From contig NC_081406.1 of assembly GCF_030272615.1 (NCBI RefSeq), forward strand, positions 462,734,072 through 462,798,071: a stretch of 64,000 nt of DNA, given 5' to 3'. This document shows positions 12,638 through 24,496 of the stretch, piece after piece (the stretch's first letter is position 1; the number at the start of each line of letters is the position of its first letter). This DNA comes from Cryptomeria japonica. Lineage: Eukaryota > Streptophyta > Pinopsida > Cupressales > Cupressaceae. The notes under the pieces are model-generated. The model searched no databases. It saw nothing but the letters and a program-made list of their open reading frames with translations, and was not told where the DNA came from. The position numbers and the translations under genes are program-made.

Positions 12638-14937
12638 TCTTGTCCCTTTTGCATTTAATATCTTTTGTTGCAGATTTTGTGTTTTTGAACTTCCAGATCT
12701 GACATTTTCTGATGACATTTCAACTTTTTGCATCTGCACCCTCTGAAATCATGTTTTTGTTTTTCTGTCCTGTCTACACATTCCAAAATCCCATCTGTGT
12801 TCCTGACAACATTTTTAGTTTCCAGATCACAGGTTTTCATTTTAGTTGCATCTATGCGGTCTTTACGGGCGTCTGTGAGTTTAAATCACATCCACGCATT
12901 CCAAAATCATGTTTGTATTCTTGAAAACATTTTTATTTTCTAGATTGCAGTTTTTCATTTCAGTCAGGTTTATGCAGTATTCAGGGGAGTCTATGAGTTT
13001 AAATCAAGTTTGTGATTGGTTTAATAGTGCTTGCGTTCTCTAAATTTTTTTTTGGTGTTTTGCATTTTTCAGTTCCTCACTTAGGGTTTCTATTTCGTCA
13101 TTTGGTCTTGCATTTAGGGTTTTAGATTTGGTTCATTTAAGCTAATATCTTGTGATCCAACTAATGAAGTGGTGCAATTTGTTTTTGGAAGCAAATCATG
13201 AATCAAAGGCCCCTATTTTTCACAAAGTATTTTGGGATTTTTTAAAAATAAACCTAACTTGTTTGCTTGCAGGAAGGGGTAATTATTTGAAACAACCCAA
13301 ATTACTAACAAATATTTGTTGCGGGGCCTTGGCATGGGTTTGATCTTGATTTTCATTGTGTGCTTTGTTTTCATAGATTAGCAGACACTTCAATTGGTGC
13401 ACTAAAATTGAACCAATGTCTTTTGTGTCTTGAGCAATAGGCTCTTTGTGTTTAATCTTTATCTGCCTCCCCACATGGTCACTAGGACTACTAGTGAGGA
13501 GGGAATGACCCAAGTGGTAGCGAGGCAATAACCCCTCTTCCAAACCACTATAAAGAATTGTATCCATGGTGAAATCCATGTGTAACATGTGTTGATTAGT
13601 CCACACCGATACTATGTCTCCCCATAAACCTGTTTGATCAAATTTATTTGATCAATAGTAGGGCATAACCCCTATAGGCTGGGAGCCTTCTGTAATTACA
13701 GAGTTGAAAGTGTTGCATGTATGGCCACACAAGCGGATTCCCTTACTGACACCTTTTTGTTTTTATAAAGCTAAAATCCTTCTAGTTGCTGGGATAGGAG
13801 GTTGGACCTCTGGAGCAGCCCACAAACATACAGTTCTTAGTAGAGGTACAAAGTTCGCCATGAGGAGTTTTCATGGGGACTAATGCTTGGCTGCCCCAGA
13901 GAAGTGAATGTCGAGGGTGGATCTAGTGGGGTCAAGCACCTAAGTATCCTCTTTGAATAGCATATCCTCGGGGGAAACCCCATGTGGGATCAACAACTAT
14001 TTTACTGGCCAACCATAAGAATTGTGCTTGTCTTCTTTTAATCATTCGAACATTCAAGGCCAAACATCAAAATATTGTGTCTTTTGTCTCTTCATGTGTA
14101 TGCAAAACATTTTTACATCAAACAACACACTTTATTTTGAGTCATTTTGAGTCTAAACACTTGCAAACATAGAGTCCTCATCAACATTATGTCCTCTTGT
14201 CATGAAAAAATGGTCAAAGATTCAGATTTGGTCACAACAACAACTTAACAAATTGGAAAAATTGCAATCGGGCTTTATAAACGCGTCTGTGTCTAATAGA
14301 AATACATATGTGTACTTTAACCACACCTATGTAGGACAGCAACATGTTCGTGTCATCATGCAAACTGTATATTCACTAGATTCTCAGAATTGCGCTTGTA
14401 CAATATCTAGTTAAGTTTGTCTTTAATAACCGTGTGTGTGAAGGATGCATGCACACCTATGTTCAATATTAGGAAAACTTACAATCCAATGAACAAGAGC
14501 AATCAGTTTCAGAATTCTTGAGATTCCTATGTTATTTCTCCAAGTTTTCATCTACCATTCAACCTATTTTTGGGTCTCATAGAGTTCATCATTGCTTTAC
14601 ACCTTGAATTACATTCACATTTTTCTAAACTCACTTGCTTGTCCCCATCTTACTTTTTCAACACAATACATACAACAACATTTTGCTAAGTGGTCCCTCA
14701 TATAGGTCTATCACCTTTGGGTCTCATTTGGTCTTACATGGAGTCAAGGTCAACTTACTTCATCAAGAGATCTATCATCTCTTTGGAATTCACACCTAAT
14801 CTACTACATACATACTTGGTCTTACACTTTGACATAGCAAATACACATCAGATTCATTTACCTTCCATCCAACTCTTTGTCTTCCATACTATTTCAATTT
14901 TCATCTAGTCTCACACATCTTGGTCAGGACCTAGTTC
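12638..14937 (+). other. Gypsy-1 untranslated leader
   Basis: A 2.3-kb stretch between primer site and gag start without a conserved open frame. Long leaders are usual in Tat/Ogre gypsy elements. Blocks such as GCATAACCCCTATAGGCTGGGAGCC (13662-13686) and the region around 13850-13990 look structured and GC-richer than the surroundings. They may hold packaging signals; that is inference. Confidence 0.65.
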
Positions 14938-17225
14938 ATGGTTGAAACCCGTTCCCAAAAATCTAGAATGGAAGCTAAAGAGGCTCAAGACTCTGCAAAT
15001 ATGAGTGGCTATGAGTACGACAATCATATCTTTTTCAATTCTGACCATACCACATTACCTGACATGGACATCTATAGAAACATTTAGAATATTGAGAACA
15101 TGGATAATACAAACAATCATGATGCACAAGATGACACTATGGATAAAACTTTAGTACACTTAGCAGAGGTGGAAGATGCAATCATGGATCCTCATTTCAA
15201 CAAGATGATACAAGAAATCATGAGAAGAGAGATAATATTTCCTACAAGTGATGGCACAAAGTGGAGCTAAGATACCTCACGATTTTGGCATGTCCCAAAT
15301 AATAGAAAATTGACCTGCTCAAGAAAATTAAGTCAACATGGATTAGAGGAGACCGAATAGTCCAGGTAATAGAATATCATGTCTCATGCCTGAGTCACCA
15401 TCATCCTTATTTTAAAAATACGAGATTTCAAATACACATGGTCAAGCTTATGATACTCAAGAAAGAACATCTCATGAACAATTTTGTCTACGCAGACCCT
15501 TATGGAAATCTTATGTGGATAAATACATCCAACCACACACCAATACTAAGGACCAAACACAAGTAACTTGGATACCCAGAGGAATGCTCAAAATTTGGAT
15601 ACAAGAAAACCCCATGTCAAATTTGGGGGCAATACACAAGAGAAAAATCATGATATGCCTTATGACCCTATATTGGGTGGTCCCTACATTTATTATCATT
15701 ATAGACCCCCTCCATATGAACATGTTTACGATCAATACCATCCATACATGCATTATCCTCCTCCTCCACCCAATGGATCAGACATGGGATATGGTCCAAG
15801 AATTCAGACTCCACCCAAAAATATTTTGGAACAATAGATCAAGGACTTACAAAAGAAGATGGAGGACATCAATACACCTAAACCAACTTACATAATGAGA
15901 GATATATGTCCTTATCCATTTGATACAAAAATTCCAATGCTTCCATTTCCTACACAGTTTGTAACACCAAACTTTGAAAATTACAGAGGCAAAGGGGACC
16001 CTAAGGCACATATAAGACAATTTTTCACAGCTTGCATTGAGGTAGTAGCAGAAGAAACATACTTGATGAGATTGTTTCCACAAAGCTTAGGTGAACAATC
16101 TATGGAATGGTTCTCCCAACTTCCACCTAGAATTAAGTCATGGGGTGACTTAGCAGAGGCATTTATCCAACATTTCTCATATAACATAGAGATAGATATA
16201 TCAGTTGCCACTTTTTGTAATACCAAACACAAAGTTGGGGAGTCCTTTTATCATTCTTACAAAGATGGAGGAATTTAGCCAGCAAATGCTCTTGTGAAAT
16301 TCCACAAAAACAATTGGTAGAGATGTTTACACAAAATGTCAATAGAGAAAGTGGTTATGACTTGAGGAAAGCTTGTTTGTGCACTTTTAAGGAAGTCGTT
16401 GAGAGAGGCTTAGCAACTGAGAAGGTCTTAATTGAGAAAGGTATCATCAAGATATTTTTTAAAAATAAAGAAGATTTTAAAGGAAAATAGAAGCCATGAT
16501 TTTGGAACAAGAAAAAGAACACAGTAAATGATGGCGTTGTTGATGCTAACATGGTGAGACCAAAAACCACTCTTTTAGGACCAAGTTCTTCTACAAACAA
16601 CCAAGTAAATACACAAGGAACTTCAAAACCATGAAGGAAATATACCCCATTGGGAGAACCACTTGAGTCAGCTTTTAGGAATCTAGTAGCAAACAAGCTA
16701 ATAAAAATTCCAGACAATCCTCTATATGAGCCAAAATTCAAACCAAATTGGTGGAATGACGATGATTACTGCGAATATAACAAGAGAAAGGGACATAAAA
16801 TAGGAAATTGCCATCGCTTGAAGAAAATTATAAAGGATCTTATTGATAGAGGTGACATTGAGATTAATGGACATACATCCAATCAAGAACATGAAATGTT
16901 TAAGGAACCATTCCCTAAACATGACAAGGGAAAAGCCAAAGCCACAGATAATCAAGCCAACTATACCAAACTGTCCTATGACTATGATTCAACTATTAAC
17001 TACATTTCAATGGACAACCATGTTTCTACTATTATCGTAAAGGACAAAACACCTGGAAGTTCTACCCAAAGAACCAAAGTTGTCCTAAAAGGAATTGTAC
17101 CTTCTTCTGAATCCACCTCTGAATGTAATGTCACAACTCGTCAAGGTAAGGTCACCCTGCAAGGTGCTCCAGCTAAAACCACCACTTTGTCTTCGGCCAA
17201 ACCTAAGTACAACCTAGTAGAATAG
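14938..17225 (+). pseudogene. Gypsy-1 gag (decayed)
   Basis: The proposed start is ATG 14938 (MVETRSQKSRMEAKEAQ), in the same frame as the pieces at 15568-15837 and 15859-16278. The N-terminal part has a Pro/Tyr/His-rich stretch (HYRPPPYEHVYDQY). It is followed by the retrotransposon gag domain with NFENYRGKGDPKAHIRQF, ETYLMRLFPQSLGEQSMEWF and SWGDLAEAFIQHFSYNI. A frameshift lies between 16278 and 16650. The last piece (16650-17225) contains the zinc knuckle CEYNKRKGHKIGNC, in which the second cysteine of CCHC is replaced. Stops such as TAG at 15835 break the frame. Gag would form the particle. Confidence 0.88.
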
Positions 17226-18310
17226 TTTAAGAAGACACCTGTGCTTATCTCTCCTTCGCATAAAGCCATACTTGACAAAGTCGTAAGAGAAACTTATGTA
17301 CCCACTGATCTGAACATGGACCAGTTTCAAGCCATGGTGGGATACCTTTTCATTCCACATACCCTCACATTTACAGAATCTGATGAGGCATTTGTAACCT
17401 AGCCTCATAATGCACCTCTACATATTGAAGCCTTTATCTATAAAAAATGCATCAAATGAGTCCTGATAGATAGGGGATTTGGTCTCAATATATATACTTT
17501 GAACACAATAACACAATTGGAATACTCAAATAAAGTTGTGAATGCTACAAACTAAATTACCATCAAGGCATATGATGATGAAGAGCGTTCATCTAAAGGC
17601 ATAGTCACTTTATCTCTCAGAGTTGGGCCAGTAACTAAGGATGTGGTTTGTCAAGTCCTTGATCTAGATCTCACATACAATACAATCTTGGGATGCCCAT
17701 GGATTCACAAAATGAGAGTTGTTCCCTCAACATATTATTAATGTATCAAATTCCCATACAATGGAGTTGAAGTGATCGTCAAAGGCGGCCTGAATATGTT
17801 CATATATTGCAACAACCTACGAAACTTGCGACATAGATCAAAAATAACAATACCAGTCAATCGAGAGGCTATTCCTTCATCAACATATGTGGATCCAAAA
17901 TCCTTGATAGCTTCAACATCCAAACAAACAAAGCTCAAAGAAAAGTTCAAGATTAAAGATGTGGGATTTGGTGAGTATATCTTTCATGTTGATCAACTCC
18001 CATTGTTTCCTAAGGTATTTGGTTGACATGAAAAACCTACAAACAATTTGCAATGCCAAGGAATTGGGTGTGAGCCACCTAGCATTGTGACTACTAAGTC
18101 TGAATGCAAATCTCCTCTAGTGGTGCAAGAAGCTCTTGATATCAATAGTCCTAAGAGTGGTTCCAAAAAGGAATCTATTGAGTGTATCATCATCCCTCTT
18201 TATAACTCACATAGCTTTACCATTTCATCTATTCATTCCATTTCCACTTATCTCCCAGTGTTGGATCAACAACAATCACAAAAGCCCATACTCATTGAGG
18301 ATCAAAAATG
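17226..18310 (+). pseudogene. Gypsy-1 aspartic protease remnant
   Basis: Broken translations around 17420-17760 show PHNAPLHIEAFIYKKCIK, then VLIDRGFGLNIYTLNTI, then DLTYNTILGCPWIH. This is the usual Tat protease pattern, but the expected DSG active site reads DRG. Several TAG and TGA codons interrupt it. The segment to 18310 is a low-similarity linker rich in Ser and Lys. The frame ends before any RT motif. Confidence 0.8.
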
Positions 18311-18770
18311 AAGTTATGAAAAGAAAAATCTAAAATTCAAAAATAAAGGAAAGTCCTCTAGTCCAAATCAAAATCAAAAGCTATTGGACTCTACAAAACT
18401 CAAGGTCAAGGATAAAAATCCTATGTAAGAAAAAGAGCAAGAGATGATCTCCTCTAATATCAAAATAACTGGGGGCGAAATTTCTACAATTTCAAGTCAA
18501 AAAGAATACTTGTTGATCCTAAGTCTCCATCATGCCATCCTACTTTCACTTCTTTTCGCAATCATAAGCCTTCATAACTCATCCACTTGCTCCACATATC
18601 CATTCCCTTTTGGCAATACATCATGTCAATAGACCTTTAATGGAACTTCCTCGAAGGAATTTGTTGTCAGGGATGCCCAAAATTCTTTAAGTGACACAGA
18701 TATGGGCTTGTGTAGTCCACACGCTAGTAATTCTCTCAGTTACTTTATAAAAGAAGACAGTCACTCGAGC
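18311..18770 (+). other. Gypsy-1 deletion zone between protease and integrase tail
   Basis: No RT, RNase H or integrase core is visible here, although intact Tat elements carry more than 2 kb of these domains between protease and integrase tail. The segment is AT-rich with stops in all frames. The deletion endpoint probably lies within it but cannot be placed without an intact relative. Confidence 0.55.
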
Positions 18771-19032
18771 TACACATCATTCAGTTAAGGAACAATGCAG
18801 TTACAATCATAAGGTAAAGCATCACACATTTGAGGTAGGTGACTTAGTTCTCAAGTAGAATCCAAGAAATCAATAGGACCGAGAGAAGAAAGGAAAATTT
18901 GAACCCAATTGTCTTGGTCAGTATGTCATCACAATAGTCTACAGATTAGGTGCATATCAACTTTTGACCCTAGATGGAGAACCTTTGGAAGATCCGATCA
19001 ACAACATGCATCTTCAGAGGTTTTACACATAG
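18771..19032 (+). pseudogene. Gypsy-1 integrase C-terminal piece
   Basis: The translation reads HTFEVGDLVLK, then GKFEPNCLGQYVITIVYRLG and AYQLLTLDGEPLEDPINNMH, ending LQRFYT and a stop at 19032. The order VGDLVL..GKFEPNxxGPYxV..GAYxLxxxDGEPLxxPxNxxxLxxFY is the conserved C-terminal module of plant Tat gypsy integrases, involved in DNA contact. A TAG replaces a tryptophan after VLK. Everything upstream in integrase is missing. Confidence 0.85.
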
Positions 19033-19061
19033 CTCTTCAGAGTATCCCAATTCAAAGATAC

Positions 19062-19198
19062 AAAAAAAACCAAAAACATCAAAAATACAAAAAAAATAAA
19101 AAAAATATGAACAATACAAAAAAAATAAAAAAATATCAAAAATACAAAAAAATTAAAAAATGATAAAAAATACAAAAAAATCATAAAAAATAAAAAAT
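19062..19198. repeat. A-rich simple repeat
   Basis: A low-complexity tract of AAATAC, AAAAATA and AAATCA units with almost no C or G. It directly follows the integrase stop. Replication slippage in the untranslated 3' region is the likely origin. Confidence 0.9.
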
Positions 19199-20337
19199 CG
19201 TTACTTGGTGAAAACCTAGAAAATAGGTGCCTTATGACACAAAAAAAAATCCAAACAAGATAAAGAAATAAATTCGTCCAACGGTGAAAACCACTTCAGT
19301 GGCGCCCTGGGCAAGTACCATGGTGAAAACCGGGTTACTGACACCATGTGTAGAGACATTGCTCCTCCCTCCTTTAGGATTCAATTGCATCCCTTCACTT
19401 TGCATACACTCACAACCTATCCATCCATAATAAACTTACCCATTCCCATCATGACTTGTTATTGATCTACCTAAGATTGGTTAGCCATTCATAATAATCC
19501 ATTCTTTTCACCCCTATCCATCCATAATAAACTTACCCATTCCCATCATGGCTTGTTATTGATCTATCTTAGATTGGTTAGCCATTCATAATAATAATTC
19601 ATTTTCACCCCTTTTCATCCATAATAAATCAACTACTATTTGTGGCTAGGGCAAATCCTAAGTCTAGTGATGGGTGTGGAACTAAGAGCATCACACATTC
19701 CGAGGAGTAGAGTTTCTTCCAGTTTTCTTTAGTCTATCTACACCCAATCCATAATAAATAAACACTTACATCATGGATCTGCAATAAAGTTTTGTCTTGT
19801 CCATTTTGATCAATCTCAGATGAGATGTAAATAGCAGCAATGGGCTTCAACAAATCAAATCTTTCAACAGACTCAGACAACATTATGGTTTAGTACTATC
19901 TATCCCTTTTATGAAAGTAAACATTGTGACCAAAATCAAATAGACTTATACAAGTGACAAGAGACACTAAACTTGAGGACTGCAGTGGATGTTGGTCTTG
20001 AGTCTTGGTTCTCTTTTGACTTTGTCTTTTGGTCACATGTCTTTTAGCTTTTTTGGGATGTCTCTGACTAGAGGTTCTATCTCCAAGATGTCTTTGACTA
20101 GAAAGGTGAGGATGGGATATGTTCACCTATTTTTTTGTTGTCTATGGATTGTCTCTTAGTAATGTATGACTTGTCCAAGGATATGAGGACACTATGAGTC
20201 TAGTATGAACTAGGGCATTCCTTGTTTGTGACTATTTGATCTCCATGCAAATGGGTACAATGACTTTCTGGGTCAAACCTATACCTCGATTGTCATAACC
20301 TATTTGCCATAATAAAGATGAATGATGATAAAGCATA
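19199..20337 (+). other. Gypsy-1 3' untranslated region, truncated
   Basis: It begins with GGTGAAAACC blocks (19208, 19283, 19322) and GGCGCCCTGGGCAAG, which are common after integrase in Tat elements. A tandem repeat follows (19416-19611). Bases 20119-20337 match 22994-23212 in opposite orientation. Homology stops at GATAAAGCA near 20337, which marks a rearrangement breakpoint. The short minus-strand frame at 19896-20126 has no recognisable motif. Confidence 0.7.
19416..19611 (+). repeat. Two 97-bp tandem repeats in the gypsy 3' region
   Basis: Units 19416-19512 and 19513-19611 are nearly identical. They start CCTATCCATCCATAATAAAC and include CTTGTTATTGATCTA..TTGGTTAGCCATTCATAATAAT. A third unit begins at about 19607 and stops early. 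Tandem repeats before the 3' LTR are frequent in Tat and Ogre elements. Confidence 0.92.
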
Positions 20338-21211
20338 AGAATATTTTTCACTTCCATATCTTCTATCTTCCATCCCCCTTTCGTGATTGACCTCCATCGT
20401 CCTTCCAGATTTCGTATAGCCCGCTATCACATGACTGAGTAAAATGACACGCCAAAACTTTTTGCATTTCATGTAGATTGCACCTGCATTACCACATATT
20501 AGTGTTTCATACATACATATAGATATCACAATCGCAGTGCATTTTACATATATCAGTAGTTAGTATATGCATTCTCATATAAAACATAAAATGCCAAAAT
20601 AATAACACAACACATGTGAGCACATTTTATATTCTCATCATGTAAATAATTATTTGCATTATCATATTTATCTACATTTCATACATTCACATTTGTATAA
20701 CATATAAAACATAAAAGAACCAAAAATATCCCATTTCATCATGTATATATATATATATATATCTGCATTCCTATCATAATTAAACATCATAGATACATGT
20801 ATCTTATATGCATTCATACATCATAGAATCATAAATTTTATTAGCACATACAAACATGCATCACATAGGTACATATGCATATAGCTCTCAAAAGGACGAA
20901 TCATCTCATATATATATCTAAAAAATCATAAGTGTCATGATTCAATGATGTCAAAATCATATGGCTACAATCACTCAAAGGTATTTACATCATCATACAA
21001 AAATGGTACAAAAACTGATACTTAGGGATCCATTTAAGACTATGATAAACTCCCTCCCTCGGAGCCAACCGACCTCGATGGAGTCTGAGCCCTGGAAATC
21101 ACCACCCCAGAATCATCTCTCATGGCCCCTCTATCTAGTGGGTGGTGGAGGACCCATGACCCCACCACTCGATGCCTGTCTCCTATCTCTCCCTCCAATG
21201 GTTGTGCAAAA
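20338..21211. other. Unassigned segment between broken Gypsy-1 and the inverted LTR
   Basis: No clear coding content. A (TA)n run of about 10 units lies at 20742-20761. At its right end the minus strand reads TTTTGCACAACCATTGGAGG directly after the inverted LTR. That resembles the Gypsy-1 primer site with a one-base shift, so part of this segment may be the leader of a minus-strand gypsy element. The frame at 21040-21276 has no motif. Confidence 0.5.
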
Positions 21212-22061
21212 TGTGTATGGTGAAAAGTGGATAATGGAAACAATAATATTGAAATAATAAATGAATTCAACCACAAAACCCTAGCCTAACAACAACAAAG
21301 ATCCACCATAACATATGAAGATTATCTAAGACAATTCAAACCAACAAAATAAAAAAGATTATACCATCACATGTCCACTAGGGTTTGAATCTACATTCTT
21401 CCTATCTCCATTAATCTTGCTTGATATATTTGCTCTTAGATTTTATGTGTGCACAAGAGCTCAACAAAGAATGGAAAAGTGGCTGATAGCTTGATTGCAT
21501 AAGATTGATTAGAATGCTCCCTAGATGAATATAATGATTAGGGTTGATAATGGAGGGGAGTATCCTCTTATATAGATGACACTATAGGAAATGGAGGGAT
21601 AAGATTAAGAGGTGTAAAGATAAATGGTCGGCTAGGATTAAAGGGCAGGTAGAAGAAATAATTAAATAATAAAGGGGGTAGTTAGTGTAGGAATTAAGAG
21701 ATGAATGACATATGTCATGGGTAGAAAAGTCTAATGAATTAAATAAATAAATAAATATTTATTTAATTAATAGAGGAAGTGGGATCAATTAAATAAATAA
21801 AATATTTATTTAATTTAGGAAAAAGATAATTTAAATAAATAAAATTATTTATTTAAATGTGGAAAAAGGCTTAGAAGATGACTAATGAATTAATTAATTA
21901 ATTAAATATTTATTTAATGAATTAATTAATTAAATACATATTTATTTAATGAATGAATTAATTAAATACATATTTATTTAATTAATATAAGACTTAGGAT
22001 AAAATAATTAAATAAATAAAAATATTTATTTAATAAGACATGACAATTTTAGGTGTCTTCA
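21212..22061 (-). repeat. Inverted gypsy LTR
   Basis: Read on the minus strand, it starts TGAAGACACCTAAAATTGTC and ends CACCATACACA, matching the Gypsy-1 LTR in opposite orientation. It is 850 bp, about 105 bp longer than 11872-12616, because its AT-palindrome array (21737-22040) is expanded. The conserved TATA box is at 21567-21574. A purine tract GTCTCAAAGAGGGGCAAAA (minus strand, 22062-22080) adjoins its upstream end, as expected for a 3' LTR. A primer-site-like sequence adjoins the other end, so its status as 5' or 3' LTR is ambiguous. Confidence 0.88.
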
Positions 22062-23212
22062 TTTTGCCCCTCTTTGAGACAATGTATCTTGTCATGTTGG
22101 CTAAAAGAAGATATGATAAACTAATACAAAGTTGCCCCATGATGAGAATGATATGCCCCCTCGAGAGATTGGATGAATATGTTTGAAAAGATCACAGACA
22201 ATCTCTCGATAATAAAGAAAGGCTAGAAAGGACTGACAAGATAGGATAGAGTGACATAGTCATGAGATAAAGAAGACTAATGCAAGAGACTAGGGCTAGG
22301 GTAGCCTATAAGATAGACTACGAGGGAAAACATCCTCATTGGCATCCACATACCTAAGAGATCAAAGTGAAAAGAGAGTAAAGAGAAGAGAAGTCAGGAA
22401 AGATGACATTGGTGCACAGATTCAACCGTGTTAGCCGATATTAGAGGCCAGCAAATGCAGGAGAGCTAGTGAGTACCAAAAAACCTCCTTGTACTTTGGT
22501 GTATTAATTGTTGTCATAAATGCATGTTAGGTAGGGATAGAAAATTTCAAGTTGGGGGAAAAAAACTTTAAGGTGCGTATGTTGGTGCTAGGCACGTTTG
22601 GGAAGGATAGGCGCGTCTGTTTATAGTTTAAATGCATCTATGATTTCAAAGATGTATGTGCCAGATGCAAGCGTGTCTATATTGAGAAGGTGTGCTTATG
22701 CAAGATAGAGTCATGTCTGTGTGTTTTAGGTGTGTGTGTGCAGGGAAGGCACATTTGTGTATGTTTAAAGTGTGTTTACGTCTTCAAGGTCAAATCAACA
22801 GTTCCGTGATAAACATATGATGTTGATTGGATAAGTTGTTGAGAGGATACACTCAAATAGGTCCTCTAGGGAAGACAAGGATAAAAAATAGGGTTGGGAT
22901 TGACAATTCTGTGATAGGACATACGTTGCCAATCAGGAAACTACTCAAGAAGATACACTCAAGCAGAGGCCCTAGAATAGGATAGAGATTCTCGTGCTTT
23001 ATCATCACTGAGATTTATTATGGAAAATAGGTTATGACAATCCAAATATAGGTTTGACCTAGAAAGTCATTGTACCTGTTTGTATGGAGATCAGATAGTT
23101 GCAACCAAGGAATGCCCCAGTTAATACTAGACTCACTGTGTTCTCATATCCTTAGACAGGTCACAGAATTACTAAGAGACAATCCACAAACAACAAAACA
23201 ATAGGTGAACAT
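22062..23212 (-). other. Inverted gypsy 3' untranslated region
   Basis: On the minus strand this runs from the segment homologous to Gypsy-1 20119-20337 (here 22994-23212) through 0.9 kb of non-coding DNA into a purine tract and the inverted LTR. That is the normal order for a gypsy 3' end. It includes a GT-rich zone (22560-22760) with GTGTGT, GCGCGTCTG and GTGTTTAC motifs. At 23212 it is fused head to head with a plus-strand gag fragment. Confidence 0.75.
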
Positions 23213-24164
23213 CAAAAGCACTTGGATACCGAGAGGCATGCTCAAAATTTGGACACAAGAAAACCCCGTTCAAATTTAGGGGCAATACATAGAAGCAAAC
23301 TCATGATATGCCTATAGAACATGGTATAAACAGACATTCCAATCCTCATTATGGCCCTATATCAGAAGTTCCCTACACACATCATCATTATAGACCCCCT
23401 GCATATGAATGTGTTTATGATCAATACCATTCATACATTCATTATCCTCATCCTCCATGTGGTGGCTCAGGCATGGGATATGGTCCAAGAAGTCAATGTC
23501 GACCCAAAATTTTTTTGGAACAATAGATCAAGGACTTACAAAAGAAGATGGAGGACATCAATACACCAAAACCAACAGAAGAAGCATACTTGACGAGATT
23601 TTTTCCACAAATCTTAGGTGAACAAACATACTTGCAAACAAGGAATGCCCTAGTTCATACTAGACTCATGGTGTCCTCATATCCTTGGATAGGTCATAGC
23701 ATTACTAAGAGACAAACCACAGACAACAAAACAATAGGTGAACATGAAAAGCACTTGGATACCCAGAGGCATGCTCAAAATTCGGACACAAGAAAACCCC
23801 ATGTCAAATTTGGGGGCAATACACAAAAGCAAACTCATGATATGCCTATAGAACATGGTATAAACAAACATTCCAATTCTCATTATGGCCCTATATCAAA
23901 AGGTCCCTACACACATCATCATTATAGACCCCCTCCATATGAGCATGTTTACGATCAATACGATTCATACATGCAATATCCTCATTCTCCACGTGGTGGC
24001 TCAAGCATGGGATATGGTCCAAGAAGTTAATATCAACCCAAAAACAATTTGGAACAACAGATGAAGGACTTACAAAAGAATATGGAGGACATCAATACAC
24101 CAAAACCAACAGAAGAAACATACTTGATGAGATTTTTTCCACAAAGCTTAGGTGAACAAGCTAG
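23108..24164 (+). repeat. 533-bp tandem duplication within gypsy gag
   Basis: The sequence starting AAGGAATGCCC at about 23106 restarts at about 23639. Both units run through the inverted 3'-region junction into HYGPIS..HHHYRPP..YDQY gag coding and on to ATCAATACACCAAAACCAACAGAAGAA. The offset is about 533-534 bp at each point compared. The duplication arose after gag was joined to the inverted 3' region, because both units carry that junction. Confidence 0.88.
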
Positions 24165-24496
24165 GGAATGGTTCTACCAACTTCCACTTGGAATTAAGTC
24201 ATGGGGTGACTTAGCAGAGGCATTTATCCAACATTTATCATATAACATAGAGACAAATATATCAGTTTCCACTTTGTGCAATACCAAACATAAAGATGGG
24301 GAGTCATTTTCATCATTCTTTCAAAGATAGAGGAATTTAGCCAGTAGATGCTCTTGCAAAAGTCCACAAAAACAAGTGGTAGAGATGTTTACACATAATG
24401 TCAACAGATATATTGGTTATGACTTGACGAAAGCTTGTTTGTCCACTTTTAAGGAATTCATTGAGAGAGGCTTAGCAAAAACGAACATCTTAATTT
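23213..24496 (+). pseudogene. Gypsy-2 gag fragment
   Basis: The translation matches Gypsy-1 gag: DTQRHAQNSDTRKPHVKFGG, HHHYRPPPYEHVYDQY, MEDINTPKPTEETYLMRFFP, then LPLGIKSWGDLAEAFIQHLS. Relative to Gypsy-1, about 53 codons between KPT and EET are missing in frame in both tandem units. The fragment ends inside gag at about 24496 (TTAGCAAAAACGAACATCTTAATT), where LINE-A begins. It has no LTR of its own on this side. It may belong to the same insertion as the inverted LTR after rearrangement. Confidence 0.85.

Larger units (their letters stand above)
11872..20337 (+). mobile_element. Gypsy-1: Tat-like Ty3/gypsy element, internally deleted and 3' rearranged
   Basis: It has a 745-bp 5' LTR, a primer site, a 2.3-kb leader, a gag frame (14938-17225), an aspartic protease remnant, then directly a C-terminal integrase piece and a long 3' region with tandem repeats. 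RT, RNase H and most of integrase are absent. Gag features such as a GKGDPKAHIRQF block and QSMEWFSQLP are typical of the Tat/Ogre lineage, as are the primer site and long leader. No plus-strand 3' LTR follows. Homology of the 3' region to the inverted copy at 22994-23212 ends at about 20337, so the element was broken there. Confidence 0.85.

Noticed and set aside
15515-15895. 126-codon plus frame overlapping gypsy gag
   Set aside because: It is a shifted reading of the gag region. The real frame is the one with HYRPPPYEHVYDQY, which is shared by Gypsy-2.
19416-19611. Possible CRISPR-like array
   Set aside because: There are only two long, nearly identical adjacent units without spacers, in a eukaryotic gypsy 3' region.
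21212-22061. Inverted LTR read as the 3' LTR of Gypsy-1
   Set aside because: Its TATA box, ends and palindromes are all in the opposite orientation to Gypsy-1, so it cannot be the partner of the LTR at 11872 without an inversion.
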